64,000 nucleotides of DNA from Breznakibacter xylanolyticus (GCF_003254275.1 NZ_QKZK01000004.1:62001-126000); one strand, 5' to 3'. Counted from the first letter of the stretch, positions 9,672 through 18,418 are shown. The notes: generated by a model not told the origin, from the sequence alone. A program made the numbers and translations.

Positions 9672-9815
9672 TTTTAAGTGTTTTTACTTGTTCCTTGGTT
9701 TCTTTGATTTATATTCAACACAAATTCACCATTTTTGTTGAGTAAGTAAATGTGAGGCTTAATGTATTCTATTTGTAAGTATTTGCGTTTATTTTAATAT
9801 GTTAATATTAATTTT

Positions 9816-10268
9816 ATGAAAGCTGTGCTTCAGCGTGTTAACCATGCTTCTGTGACCATTGATGGGGTGATCCATTCTTCTATTCAAAAGGGTCTCATGG
9901 TTCTGGTTGGAATTGAACCTGCAGACAATGAGGAAGATGTAAGTTGGTTGGTACCGAAGATTGTTAATCTGCGTATTTTCAATGATGCTGACGGGGTCAT
10001 GAATCGCTCGTTACTCGATGTGGATGGTGAGATGCTGGTTGTGAGTCAGTTTACTTTAATGGCCAGGACGAAGAAGGGTAATCGCCCTTCTTATATTGAT
10101 GCAGCAGCTCCCCCTATTGCTGTGCCTCTTTATGAATTGTTTGTCAAAGCAGCTCAGCGTGAGTTGGGTAAGTCAATACAAACGGGTGTGTTTGGTGCCG
10201 ATATGAAAGTGGCTCTTGAAAATGACGGTCCTGTTACCATTATTATCGATACAAAAAATAAACTCTGA
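9816..10268 (+). CDS. dtd: D-aminoacyl-tRNA deacylase
   Basis: The 150-residue protein has the exact length and motifs of DTD, which hydrolyses D-aminoacyl-tRNAs to keep translation homochiral. The start MKAVLQRV, the SQFTLMARTKKGNRPS motif (about residues 78-93) and the cross-subunit Gly-Pro motif near the C-terminus (ENDGPVTIIID) are present. The next gene begins 4 bases after the stop. The order dtd, MazG-like, deoC matches what I recall from other Bacteroidales, and suggests one operon with nucleotide-sanitation neighbours. Confidence 0.97.
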   Translation: MKAVLQRVNHASVTIDGVIHSSIQKGLMVLVGIEPADNEEDVSWLVPKIVNLRIFNDADGVMNRSLLDVDGEMLVVSQFTLMARTKKGNRPSYIDAAAPPIAVPLYELFVKAAQRELGKSIQTGVFGADMKVALENDGPVTIIIDTKNKL

Positions 10269-10272
10269 TTTT

Positions 10273-10617
10273 ATGAATAATCCTTATACATTGAAATTAA
10301 GTGAATTACAGAAGCTAATTGATGATTGGATTCATCAACATGGGGTGCGCTATTTTGGTGAATTGACCAATTTGGCTATTTTAATGGAAGAGGTGGGGGA
10401 GTTGTCACGCATTATGTCGCGTACTTATGGAGAACAGTCTTTCAAAGAGGGCGAAAAATGTGATTTGGCCGATGAAATGGCCGATGTGCTTTGGGTGCTT
10501 TGTTGCCTTGCCAATCAAACCGGAGTCGATTTGAATGAGGCGATGCTTCGAAATATTGATAAAAAGACCTTGCGTGATCATCAGCGACATAAAAATAATG
10601 TAAAGCTAAATCACTGA
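10273..10617 (+). CDS. MazG-family nucleotide pyrophosphohydrolase
   Basis: The 114-residue protein carries the MazG/dUTPase-like all-alpha motif: EEVGEL near residues 40-45 and ADEMADVLW near 67-75. These are the EExxE and ExxD acidic residues that bind Mg2+ for NTP to NMP+PPi hydrolysis. The ATG at 10273, 4 bases after the dtd stop, is chosen over an upstream in-frame start inside dtd because family homology begins there. It probably removes aberrant nucleotides; the substrate cannot be read from sequence. Confidence 0.9.
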   Translation: MNNPYTLKLSELQKLIDDWIHQHGVRYFGELTNLAILMEEVGELSRIMSRTYGEQSFKEGEKCDLADEMADVLWVLCCLANQTGVDLNEAMLRNIDKKTLRDHQRHKNNVKLNH

Positions 10618-10747
10618 TATATAAATGTTAGTTGGGTTTTCCTATTGATTATTCAATGCGCTAATTCTAGTTGATAGGTGTTCGTGTGGTGATTTTTAGT
10701 GTTTAATAATTTTTGATTGAATTTACCTTTTTAATGCCCTCACTTAT

Positions 10748-11638
10748 ATGGAACAATTTTTTGCCAATTATCCTTTGCCTTTTAATGAAACCGATATAGC
10801 ATCATCGCTGGATGCTATTCGCATGCAGAATAGCCAAGTTCAGTTCAGTTCAGATGTTTTAAAGAGTGTGTTTTCATGTATTGATTTAACGACTTTAAAT
10901 ACTGCTGATTCTGCTTTTTCTGTGAGGGAATTTTGCAATAAGGTGAATCGGTTCACCGATACTTTCCCTTCGATGTCCAACGTGGCTGCTGTGTGCGTAT
11001 ATCCTGTTTTTGCGCCGGTTATTAAATCATCGTTGGTTGCGCCGGGAGTTAAACGAGCCGTTGTGGCTGCCGGTTTTCCGTCGTCACAGACTTTTACCGA
11101 CATTAAAGTTTTGGAAATTCGTAAAGCCGTCGATTTTGGTGTCGATGAAGTGGATGTGGTCATTTCAGTAGGCGAGTTTCTGGATGGTAATCACGAGTTT
11201 ATTCTTGAAGAGATCAGACTCATCAGGGATGCTGTCGGGGAAGCTCATCTCAAGGTGATTCTTGAAACCGGGTTACTGCCTGATATTCAGTCTATATGGC
11301 GGGCATCTTTATTGGCGATGGAAGCAGGTGCCGATTTTATTAAAACATCAACCGGAAAATCGCCCGTTTCGGCCACGCCTGAGGCAGCTTTTGTGATGTT
11401 GCATGCCATTCGTGCTTTCGGGGTTGTAACGGGCAAAAAAGTGGGTTTTAAGCCCGCTGGCGGCATCGTAACTCCTGCCGATGCACTTCTTTATTATTCA
11501 TTGGTGAGTGTGATATTGGGTGATGCCTGGCTCAATCCTCAGTGGTTTCGCATTGGTGCCAGTCGATTGGCCAATCATCTATTGACTGAAATTCAGCTTC
11601 TTGAGTCTGGTAAATGCAATGAAATTGCTTTCTTTTAA
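10748..11638 (+). CDS. deoC: deoxyribose-phosphate aldolase
   Basis: The 296-residue class I aldolase cleaves 2-deoxyribose-5-phosphate to glyceraldehyde-3-phosphate and acetaldehyde in deoxynucleoside catabolism. The Schiff-base lysine lies in FIKTSTGKS (K199), and the second conserved lysine in GFKPAGGI. The EVDVVISVGEFLDGN stretch is also typical. It is longer than the 220-260 residues of the short DeoC form, as usual for the long clade. It is the last gene of the dtd group and is followed by a strong bidirectional terminator. Confidence 0.96.
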   Translation: MEQFFANYPLPFNETDIASSLDAIRMQNSQVQFSSDVLKSVFSCIDLTTLNTADSAFSVREFCNKVNRFTDTFPSMSNVAAVCVYPVFAPVIKSSLVAPGVKRAVVAAGFPSSQTFTDIKVLEIRKAVDFGVDEVDVVISVGEFLDGNHEFILEEIRLIRDAVGEAHLKVILETGLLPDIQSIWRASLLAMEAGADFIKTSTGKSPVSATPEAAFVMLHAIRAFGVVTGKKVGFKPAGGIVTPADALLYYSLVSVILGDAWLNPQWFRIGASRLANHLLTEIQLLESGKCNEIAFF

Positions 11639-11662
11639 GTTGATTGTTTACTGAATTATATG

Positions 11663-11700
11663 AAACCCCTGTTATTCGAGTGAATGACAGGGGTTTATTA
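11663..11700. terminator. bidirectional terminator between deoC and pfkA
   Basis: The 10-bp perfect stem AAACCCCTGT / ACAGGGGTTT extends into TATTC / GAATG around the loop, with A and T runs on either side. It separates two convergent genes and can serve both. Confidence 0.85.
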
Positions 11701-11719
11701 TCGTGTAATCGTTCTTTTT

Positions 11720-12739
11720 TTAGCGTTTCTCTCCAAAACTCACGCCCATGTAACGTCCCCGTTGAATGAGTTCGTGGTTGGATGGCACCAGTTTGACTTT
11801 TCCGCCGACTTCCGATAATGGAATGTGGGTGATGTCGTTGCCTTGCAGTGAAACCATGTTGCCGAATTTGCGGTTGTAGATCAGTTCAGCCGCGTGTGCT
11901 CCATATTGGGTCGCCAGAATACGGTCGTGCGGTGAAGGGCTCCCGCCGCGTTGGGTGTAACCCAAAATGGTTTCCCTTACTTCCAGATTGGTCATTTTAG
12001 TGATTTGTTTGGCAATGTGTGAACCTGCACTTTTCTTTTTGGGGTTTTCGATGCCCTCGGCTACCACAACAATGGAGTAAGCTTTGCCTTTATGACTTCG
12101 TTCGAGCAGTACTTCGGCAACCCTGTCCATGTCGTATTCAATCTCCGGAATCAAAATGATGTCACCCCCTGAAGCCATTCCTGCATAAAGGGCAATCCAT
12201 CCGGCCGTATGACCCATCACCTCAATCACCATCACGCGTTTGTGTGAGTTGGCAGTCGAGTGGAGGCGGTCGATGGCATCGGTGGCGATGTTGACCGCCG
12301 AATCGAAACCAAAGGTGGTATCGGTTCCCCATACGTCATTGTCGATTGTTTTGGGGATGCCAATTACGTTGAGCCCCTCCAGTGATAGCAGATGCGCTGT
12401 TTTTTGGGTGCCATTGCCCCCAATGCACACAAGCGCATCGAGTCCCAATTTTTCATAGTTCATTTTGATGGCTTCCGGTTTGTTCTCTACCGGGTCGCCT
12501 TCCTGTTTGCGGAAGGGTTTCATGCGCGATGTTCCAAGAATGGTTCCACCCAGCGTGAGAATGCCCGATAATAGATGCTCTTGAAGGGGGATGGTTTCCA
12601 GGTTGATAAGACCCGAAAAGCCGTTGGCAATACCAACGACTTCCATGCCATACTCGATGATGGCCGTTTTGCCTACCCCGCGGATTGCTGCGTTAATGCC
12701 GGGACAATCCCCGCCGGCCGATAAAATTCCTATGCGCAT
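11720..12739 (-). CDS. pfkA: 6-phosphofructokinase (TFGFD / 'mixed' clade)
   Basis: The 339-residue PFK phosphorylates fructose-6-phosphate at the committed step of glycolysis. The start GILSAGGDCPGINA, the catalytic PKTIDND (residues 129-135) and TTFGFDSAV place it in the mixed ATP/PPi clade rather than with E. coli PfkA (which has TIGF). The residue classically set to Asp in PPi enzymes is Gly here (GGNGT, residues 107-111), and the second discriminator is Lys (K130). Gly with Lys is the combination reported for ATP-using members of this clade, so ATP dependence is the better guess. It is monocistronic. Confidence 0.93.
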   Translation of the reverse strand: MRIGILSAGGDCPGINAAIRGVGKTAIIEYGMEVVGIANGFSGLINLETIPLQEHLLSGILTLGGTILGTSRMKPFRKQEGDPVENKPEAIKMNYEKLGLDALVCIGGNGTQKTAHLLSLEGLNVIGIPKTIDNDVWGTDTTFGFDSAVNIATDAIDRLHSTANSHKRVMVIEVMGHTAGWIALYAGMASGGDIILIPEIEYDMDRVAEVLLERSHKGKAYSIVVVAEGIENPKKKSAGSHIAKQITKMTNLEVRETILGYTQRGGSPSPHDRILATQYGAHAAELIYNRKFGNMVSLQGNDITHIPLSEVGGKVKLVPSNHELIQRGRYMGVSFGEKR

Positions 12740-13079
12740 AATGTTGTATGTTTTGGCTTTTTGTCAAGAGGTTCTGATGATAAAGGCCGTCAATTGGCTT
12801 GTTCGGAGAACCGCTTTCGTTCGATTTTTTGGGAGTCGTGCGAAGCGATGGAATTTCGTTCATTCAATTTACTCAATCTGCTTCCGCTTGACAAGTTTTT
12901 TATTCGCCGGGTTTTGAATGTTTTTCTCCGCCCTTTGTTTGTTCAATGACCCAATTTTAACGAAATAATGGCACCAGTCACTATGAATTACCGTTAATTT
13001 TTCGATAATTTTCTGCCTCCAAGTGCTTATGCTTTATTTGTGATGATGTTTGTATTTTGTGTTTTAATCATATCGTTTT
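12740..13079. other. 340-bp divergent intergenic region
   Basis: This gap separates pfkA (reverse) from the outer-membrane protein gene (forward). It must hold both promoters, but I see no exact TAnnTTTG element in either direction. TTTATTTG and TATTTTG near 13040-13060 are near-misses. Short open frames here have no recognisable protein character. Confidence 0.4.
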
Positions 13080-13766
13080 ATGAGGTTTATTTTTACCATT
13101 GCTTTAATATTTGCGGCCATTTCCGCTTCAGCTCGGCGTCCCGATGGAGTTTGGTTTGGGGGTGGATTGGGGTTGTCGATGCCCTCCAATTTGGGTAACA
13201 AGGCCTCTACATTGGGCTTTTCGACGGTTGCGGTGCCCGGTTTTCAGGCTCAGGCCGAGGGGCGTTGGTTCTATGCCTCACGACTCAGTCTCGGAGGAGC
13301 CTTGTCTGCGTCTTTTTTGGCTCAGAACGACGATTTTTGGGTGCTTCGTAACAAGGGGCGTGTATCAGCTTCGTACACCATGCTTTCGGCCGTGGCCAAG
13401 GGGCATTATTATTTTTCTGATGATGCGTTTCGTCCTTTTGCAGGGATGTCCTTTGGAGTGGGCTGGCTGTCTAATTCGTTGAATTATGAATCATCGTTAA
13501 GTGGTACTTTGGTAGATAATTCTATCGATTACATCAACCGTCAGTTTAAACCTTTATTTAGTCCGGAGGTGGGTTTCGTTATGGAAGCTTCCCCCAAAAC
13601 GTTCTTTTATGTCACTTGTGCTTTTGTGGTTTTGCCCGACATGCGCCCTGAGTATGTTCCGGTGACGGATGTGTATGGTTACACGGCCGATGTGGTGGTT
13701 CAGAACCCCCATGGCAACCAAAACCATTTTAATTTTACCATTGGCCTGCTTTTCAAGTGGGACTGA
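13080..13766 (+). CDS. predicted outer-membrane β-barrel protein
   Basis: The 228-residue protein has a signal peptide ending at ISASA (about residue 18). Alternating hydrophobic/polar strands with many Gly, Phe and Tyr residues follow, and the last strand ends in an aromatic pattern (FTIGLLFKWD). This is typical of the small barrel families with eight or more strands in Bacteroidota (OMP_b-brl-like). Phrases such as FRPFAGMSFGVGWL recall that fold. No specific function can be read. It precedes the AAC(3)-like gene by 45 bases, but a promoter lies in between, so the two need not be co-transcribed. Confidence 0.7.
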   Translation: MRFIFTIALIFAAISASARRPDGVWFGGGLGLSMPSNLGNKASTLGFSTVAVPGFQAQAEGRWFYASRLSLGGALSASFLAQNDDFWVLRNKGRVSASYTMLSAVAKGHYYFSDDAFRPFAGMSFGVGWLSNSLNYESSLSGTLVDNSIDYINRQFKPLFSPEVGFVMEASPKTFFYVTCAFVVLPDMRPEYVPVTDVYGYTADVVVQNPHGNQNHFNFTIGLLFKWD

Positions 13767-13780
13767 CCCGTTTCTTTCTT

Positions 13781-13788
13781 TATTTTTG
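13781..13788 (+). promoter_or_regulatory. Bacteroidota-type -7 element for the AAC(3)-like gene
   Basis: TATTTTTG matches the TAnnTTTG -7 element of the Bacteroidota primary sigma factor, 23 bases before the ATG at 13812. The -33 element is only weakly matched (TTTTC). Confidence 0.55.
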
Positions 13789-13811
13789 CACTCTTTCCTT
13801 TTTTCTTCACA

Positions 13812-14714
13812 ATGGCACATCAGCACCCCAAATATGTGAACCGAATTCCGGTTTCCCGGGCTCAATTGATTGAACAAATCCGGGCAATGTCCATTGGTCG
13901 CGGCGATTTGTTGCATGTGAAAGTTTCATCTCGCTCGCTTGGCCCTGTTCAAGGCGGCATTGACGCGTTGCTCGATGCCCTGATTGAGGTCGTTGGACCA
14001 GAAGGAACCCTGGTGGTGGATGCCTTTACTTATTGTTTTAAGCTACCAATGACTTCACATGATAAGGAATTTATAAGCGACAAAAATTCTGATACTTATA
14101 CTGGTTATTTTAATCAAAAATTTATACAACATCCCTTGTCGGTTCGCAGCCGTCATCCGGTGCATCGATTTGCCGCCATCGGGGCATTGGCGCATCTCCT
14201 GATGGATGGTCATACGGCTCAGTCGCCTGCTTATGATGTGTTAGAACAAATGGCCATTCGCGGTGGCAAGAATCTTAATATTGGCAAAAATATCATTGGT
14301 GTGGCCACTACGCATGTGGCGATTGAGGAAACATCCTTGGTTAAGCGAAATCCTCCCAAAGGGGTTTATTATCGTGATGAGGATGGTGCTGTTCAATTAT
14401 TTCGAGTTAACTGGAATGGTGGATGCATTAAAGGTGCCATTAAGTTTGTTGAAGAGTATGAAAAAAATGGATTTGTTAAGCGAGGTATTATTGGACATGC
14501 CGATGCCATGCTCACCGATATGCAAGGAACTTTGGCTGTCGATCGCGACATGATTGCCCGTGATCCCTCCTCGTTTTTTTGTGACGATCTTACTTGTAAG
14601 GATTGCCGATTGCGGTGGAATCATTCGCAGGGTTCATGGGTGGGGGTGAAGTGGCATTCATTTTTAGTGATTCTAAAGCGTGCTGCTAAAAGGTTTTCAT
14701 TATCAATGAAGTGA
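13812..14714 (+). CDS. AAC(3)-fold acetyltransferase
   Basis: The 300-residue protein has the aminoglycoside N3-acetyltransferase fold. The CoA-binding start is GRGDLLHVKVSSRSLG (about residues 35-50), followed by GGIDALLDALIEVVGPEGTLVVDAFTY. The catalytic region RSRHPVHRFAAIG (about 114-126) keeps the conserved His. Chromosomal members of this family often acetylate amino sugars or secondary metabolites rather than confer resistance. The C-terminus has a cysteine pair (CDDLTCKDC). The next gene, 120 bases on, is an asparagine-synthetase-like protein, which suggests a modification function for an unknown small molecule or glycan (inference). Confidence 0.8.
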   Translation: MAHQHPKYVNRIPVSRAQLIEQIRAMSIGRGDLLHVKVSSRSLGPVQGGIDALLDALIEVVGPEGTLVVDAFTYCFKLPMTSHDKEFISDKNSDTYTGYFNQKFIQHPLSVRSRHPVHRFAAIGALAHLLMDGHTAQSPAYDVLEQMAIRGGKNLNIGKNIIGVATTHVAIEETSLVKRNPPKGVYYRDEDGAVQLFRVNWNGGCIKGAIKFVEEYEKNGFVKRGIIGHADAMLTDMQGTLAVDRDMIARDPSSFFCDDLTCKDCRLRWNHSQGSWVGVKWHSFLVILKRAAKRFSLSMK

Positions 14715-14834
14715 ATGTGCTGAACCATGCTTCTTGTGATCATTTATGGTTGTAAGGTGTCGCTTTTCATTTGATGGTTTTTCATATCTTGCTTTGCGTT
14801 TTTTGTTTTATAAGTATTGCCTATCTTGTTGAAT

Positions 14835-16460
14835 ATGAATATAGAAATTGCCCCATCTGGTTTTGTTTTTTCTGAGCCCCATTTTTCAAATGAGCGTTTT
14901 GCGTGCTGGTCGCGTGGCTATTTTGTCGTTGATGGCTGTATGGTGTGGGGCGACGATTTATGTCGATGGGCCGTTAAGGCGGCTGCCGATGGTCTTCTTA
15001 TATCTTCTATTCCTGTTTTAAGTGGAGTGTTTCAATTGTCTATTGTTGACCGATTTGAGAATAAAGCCATTTTTATTCAGGATCGATGGGGCAGTTATCC
15101 GGTTTTTTGGTCGCACGATGCCGGCTCATGGCGTTTTAGTGACAGTGCTGAGCCATTTCTTACATCTGCGGGGCGAATGATGCGTCACGATGCTGTTGCT
15201 GAAATCTTAACTTTCGGTCACGTGATGGGGAATAAAACCCTGGTTGATGGTGTTAATGAATTGATTCCGCATCATTGGTGCAGCTGTCAGCTCGACGGGT
15301 TTGGTAACATTGATTTTAAGCAAACTGATTACTGGACTTATCATTTAAATTTTCCTTCGGCAGATTTTCGTGCTTCCTCCCATGCTTTCATCGATTTGTG
15401 GCATCAACGAATGAAAATTTTTGCCGATGGGGTTCAGCGTTCCGGCAAGGTTTGCTATACCCCCCTCTCAGCAGGATTGGATAGTCGATTGATTGCATTT
15501 GAACTTGATAGTTTGTCTGTTCCGCAAATCAATTTAACTTTTGGTTCCGGTATTGAGAGTCGTGAAATTAATGTGGCTTCTACAGTCAGTCGTTCACTTC
15601 GTCATACGCTTGGTCATTATGTGATGTACCTTAATGAGGCCAATTTTCGGCATCTGATTTCTTCAGCGCCAGGCCCTTATCGGCTTACCACCGCTCATTT
15701 TGCTGAAAAGGATTTATGGTTTCCCTCGCATTTTAATCACGAAGTGGGGTTCTTTTTTTCGGGGCATTCAGGCGATTTCATGGCTGGAAGTCATTTGCGC
15801 ACGCGCATGAAATATTGGAAATCAGTCGATTCCGTAATTGAATACATCGTTCGCTTTAAGGGTACGCCACTTGGGAAACATCTATTTTTCAACGACAACG
15901 ACTATCGCGATCTCATCACGGCTTCATTGACCGAGTGCTTGTGTGGTTATCCCGATTGGCTCAATGCATTTATGAATTGGGATTTGCAGCAACGTCAACG
16001 GCGGTTTATCATGCGCTCAGCCTTGTCACAAAATCCGCAAGAAGTACCGCTTGTGGTGATGCCTTTTTTCGATTACCAACTGTTCGATTTTTTTGTATAT
16101 CTTCCTTTTGAATTTCTTCTCGACACCAAGTTATATCGTCACGCCCAAATGGATCATTTGTATCGTGGTGTGTCGCCTTTCGATCGTCTTCCGGCCAATG
16201 GGCGTCGAGTGAAACCCTTAATTAGCGGTACTGTTGGTGAGTATGGTTACAAGTTGGCATCGTTGTTCGACCGCGGCAAAAAGGTGCGCATGTACGATGA
16301 AACCATCGACTGGCAAAAGATATCAGGCGATTTTGTATTGCCCGATTGTCTGCCCGCTAAATGGAATGTTCCCCGTTTCCTAGGCGATAATTCCAGGATG
16401 TATTATGGATTGTCTGAATTCACCAAGATGTTCAATCAATTTAATAATAACTTGAAGTGA
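14835..16460 (+). CDS. asparagine-synthetase-like protein lacking the glutaminase nucleophile
   Basis: The 541-residue protein has an N-terminal Ntn-like half with WGSYPVFW, then an ATP-pyrophosphatase half with the PP-loop LSAGLDSR (residues 211-218). This is the AsnB / β-lactam-synthetase arrangement. The N-terminus reads MNIEIAPSG, so the Cys2 nucleophile needed for glutamine hydrolysis is absent from either possible start (ATG 14835 or TTG 14817). ATG was preferred. Enzymes without Cys2 adenylate a carboxylate and form an amide or lactam using another amine. The substrate is unknown. The neighbour is an AAC(3)-fold acetyltransferase. Confidence 0.75.
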   Translation: MNIEIAPSGFVFSEPHFSNERFACWSRGYFVVDGCMVWGDDLCRWAVKAAADGLLISSIPVLSGVFQLSIVDRFENKAIFIQDRWGSYPVFWSHDAGSWRFSDSAEPFLTSAGRMMRHDAVAEILTFGHVMGNKTLVDGVNELIPHHWCSCQLDGFGNIDFKQTDYWTYHLNFPSADFRASSHAFIDLWHQRMKIFADGVQRSGKVCYTPLSAGLDSRLIAFELDSLSVPQINLTFGSGIESREINVASTVSRSLRHTLGHYVMYLNEANFRHLISSAPGPYRLTTAHFAEKDLWFPSHFNHEVGFFFSGHSGDFMAGSHLRTRMKYWKSVDSVIEYIVRFKGTPLGKHLFFNDNDYRDLITASLTECLCGYPDWLNAFMNWDLQQRQRRFIMRSALSQNPQEVPLVVMPFFDYQLFDFFVYLPFEFLLDTKLYRHAQMDHLYRGVSPFDRLPANGRRVKPLISGTVGEYGYKLASLFDRGKKVRMYDETIDWQKISGDFVLPDCLPAKWNVPRFLGDNSRMYYGLSEFTKMFNQFNNNLK

Positions 16461-16484
16461 TTTAATCACATTATCTATCTTTCA

Positions 16485-17126
16485 ATGTTATTTGATTTTC
16501 ATACTCATCGGGTGGGAAGTTTATCTGCCATTCATAATTGTTTTCCGTCAGAGGTAATCCCTGATAATGGTTATTTTTCGATGGGCATTCATCCTTGGCT
16601 GCTTCGTGAAGATTCGATGGTGGACGAGTTAGAGACGATGCTTTCGGTAATCCATCATACTCGCTTGTTGATGATAGGGGAGTGTGGTATAGATAAAACT
16701 AAAGGTCCTGATTTGAATGTGCAACTAACTGCTTTTCAGCGGCAAATTGATTTGTCACAAATTGCGTCAAAACCTTTGGTCGTGCATTGTGTGAGGGCTT
16801 TTGATGAACTTATTCGTTTGAAAAAAAGTCATTTGTCGCAACAATGGGCACTTCATGCTTTTCATGGATCACCGCAAATGGCGATTCAGCTTTGTCGCAT
16901 GGGGTTTTATTTGTCGGTTGGCTTGCGACAGATGGAGGGGGACAGCGGGATGGTTCGTTTACGTGGGATTCCTGCTGATCGTCTGTTGCTCGAAACTGAC
17001 GATGACCCGCATCCCATTGGTGAAGTGTTTGGGAAGGCTGCAGCGATTCTGGGTATGTCGATTGAGGCATTGGAAGCCCGTGTGGTTGTGAACGTGCAAA
17101 CCTTTTTGGGTCGATCATTGTTTTGA
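16485..17126 (+). CDS. TatD-family metal-dependent hydrolase
   Basis: The 213-residue TIM-barrel protein has the TatD motifs DFHTHR (start), GECGID near residue 65, VVHCVRAF, LHAFHGS and LLLETDDDP. Members are Mg2+-dependent 3'-5' DNases or deacylase-like hydrolases. It is some 40 residues shorter than E. coli TatD (about 260) but keeps all the ligand motifs. It starts 24 bases after the AsnB-like gene and ends 24 bases before tcdA. TatD next to TcdA is a frequent Bacteroidota pairing (recollection). Confidence 0.88.
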   Translation: MLFDFHTHRVGSLSAIHNCFPSEVIPDNGYFSMGIHPWLLREDSMVDELETMLSVIHHTRLLMIGECGIDKTKGPDLNVQLTAFQRQIDLSQIASKPLVVHCVRAFDELIRLKKSHLSQQWALHAFHGSPQMAIQLCRMGFYLSVGLRQMEGDSGMVRLRGIPADRLLLETDDDPHPIGEVFGKAAAILGMSIEALEARVVVNVQTFLGRSLF

Positions 17127-17150
17127 ATTTTTTGATTTTATAATTAAGAT

Positions 17151-17867
17151 ATGAGTTGGTTGCAACGCACTGAAATTCTGCTAGGTGCCGAAAATTTGGA
17201 TAAATTGAAGAAGGCTCGTGTTTTGGTGGCCGGCTTGGGAGGGGTAGGTGCCTACGCGGTTGAACAACTGGCTCGCGCCGGTATCGGGCATCTCACCATT
17301 ATCGATGGTGATGTGGTGCAACCGAGTAATCGTAATCGTCAGCTTCCGGCACTTTGCAGTACCCAGGGGTTGCCCAAGAGTCAGGTGATGGCCGACCGGT
17401 TGAGGGACATTAATCCCGAGATCAGTCTAACGGTTCTGCAGGAGTTTATTCGTGATGAACGAATTCCTGAGATTTTAAGTGATGATTACGATTATGTAGT
17501 TGATGCCATTGATACCCTTAGTCCTAAGGTTTTTCTAATTGTTAACGCTTTACAACGTCAGCTGCCCCTTATTAGTAGTTTGGGAGCCGGTGGCAAACTC
17601 GATCCTTCGCTTATTCGTGTGGCCGACATCAGCAAGAGTTATAACTGCAATCTGGCTCGCATGGTGCGCAAACGTTTGACAAAATTTGGAATTCGCAGCG
17701 GTTTTAAGGTGGTTTTCTCGCCCGAACTGGTCGACAAGGATGTCATCATTCTCACCGAAGGCGAGCAGAATAAAAAAACTACCGTGGGAACCATTTCGTA
17801 CTTTCCGGCCATGTTTGGATGTTATTTGGCATCCGAAGTGATTCGTGATATCGTTGATAGGGTTTAA
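17151..17867 (+). CDS. tcdA: tRNA threonylcarbamoyladenosine dehydratase TcdA
   Basis: The 238-residue E1-like (ThiF/MoeB fold) enzyme cyclises t6A37 of tRNA to ct6A using ATP. The nucleotide motif GLGGVGAYAVEQLARAG (about residues 29-45), the IIDGDVVQPSNRNRQ catalytic stretch with the conserved arginine, and VVDAIDTLSPK are clear. The length fits the YgdL/CsdL subfamily rather than ThiF. It lies in a run of four closely spaced genes. The next gene starts 10 bases after its stop. Confidence 0.92.
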   Translation: MSWLQRTEILLGAENLDKLKKARVLVAGLGGVGAYAVEQLARAGIGHLTIIDGDVVQPSNRNRQLPALCSTQGLPKSQVMADRLRDINPEISLTVLQEFIRDERIPEILSDDYDYVVDAIDTLSPKVFLIVNALQRQLPLISSLGAGGKLDPSLIRVADISKSYNCNLARMVRKRLTKFGIRSGFKVVFSPELVDKDVIILTEGEQNKKTTVGTISYFPAMFGCYLASEVIRDIVDRV

Positions 17868-17877
17868 TATAACTCCA

Positions 17878-18414
17878 ATGATTGAGTCAATTCGTTTCAT
17901 TGAACCATCTCAACATCTCACAGAATTGATTTTTGTGTCGGATGTTTGTTTTGGAAAGGGTTATTTGGGATTTCCCGATTTTCAGTCTCAACAGGCAGTT
18001 TGCCTGGGGGGCTTCATAGGTGGGCAGTTGGTGGGGTTTGCGCTCAATCAGTGCATTTCATTGTTTACGTGGCCTGATGATTTGGAAGTGATGAAACCCG
18101 ATTTGCCTGTTCATTTGGTCAAGAGCATTGCCGTTTTACCTGAATTTCGTCATCAGGGATTGGGGGATGGTTTGTTGAGTGCTTCACTTGCTTTGCCGCA
18201 ATTGTCATCGTGTGCTTATGTGGTTGGTTATGCATGGAAACAGGTCGACCGGGTGCCGGTGCATCATCAGTTTGTTCGCCATGGCTTTTTGCCGATGATG
18301 GAGATGCCCATGTTTTGGTATAACGACAGTCTCGCAAAGGGTTATCATTGTGACTTGTGTGGGGCTCCCCCTTGTAACTGCTCAGCCTTATTTTATTTGA
18401 AGAAAAATATTTAA
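17878..18414 (+). CDS. GNAT-family N-acetyltransferase with Cys-rich tail
   Basis: The 178-residue protein shows the GNAT acetyl-CoA motif AVLPEFRHQGLGDGL (about residues 83-97). The ATG at 17878 is preferred over a GTG inside tcdA because similarity to GNATs begins there. The C-terminus has five cysteines in CDLCGAPPCNCSA, resembling a zinc-binding knuckle, which is unusual for this fold. The substrate is unknown. It is 4 bases upstream of the TauE/SafE gene, so the two are probably co-transcribed. Confidence 0.8.
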   Translation: MIESIRFIEPSQHLTELIFVSDVCFGKGYLGFPDFQSQQAVCLGGFIGGQLVGFALNQCISLFTWPDDLEVMKPDLPVHLVKSIAVLPEFRHQGLGDGLLSASLALPQLSSCAYVVGYAWKQVDRVPVHHQFVRHGFLPMMEMPMFWYNDSLAKGYHCDLCGAPPCNCSALFYLKKNI

Positions 18415-18418
18415 ACAG

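Noticed and set aside
12591-12949. Short open frames across the pfkA start and upstream gap
   Set aside because: They overlap the pfkA N-terminus or lack any protein-like character. No promoter or start context supports them.
13812-14714. AAC(3)-like gene as an antibiotic-resistance gene
   Set aside because: It is chromosomal, with no mobile context. Family members of this kind mostly have housekeeping or biosynthetic roles.
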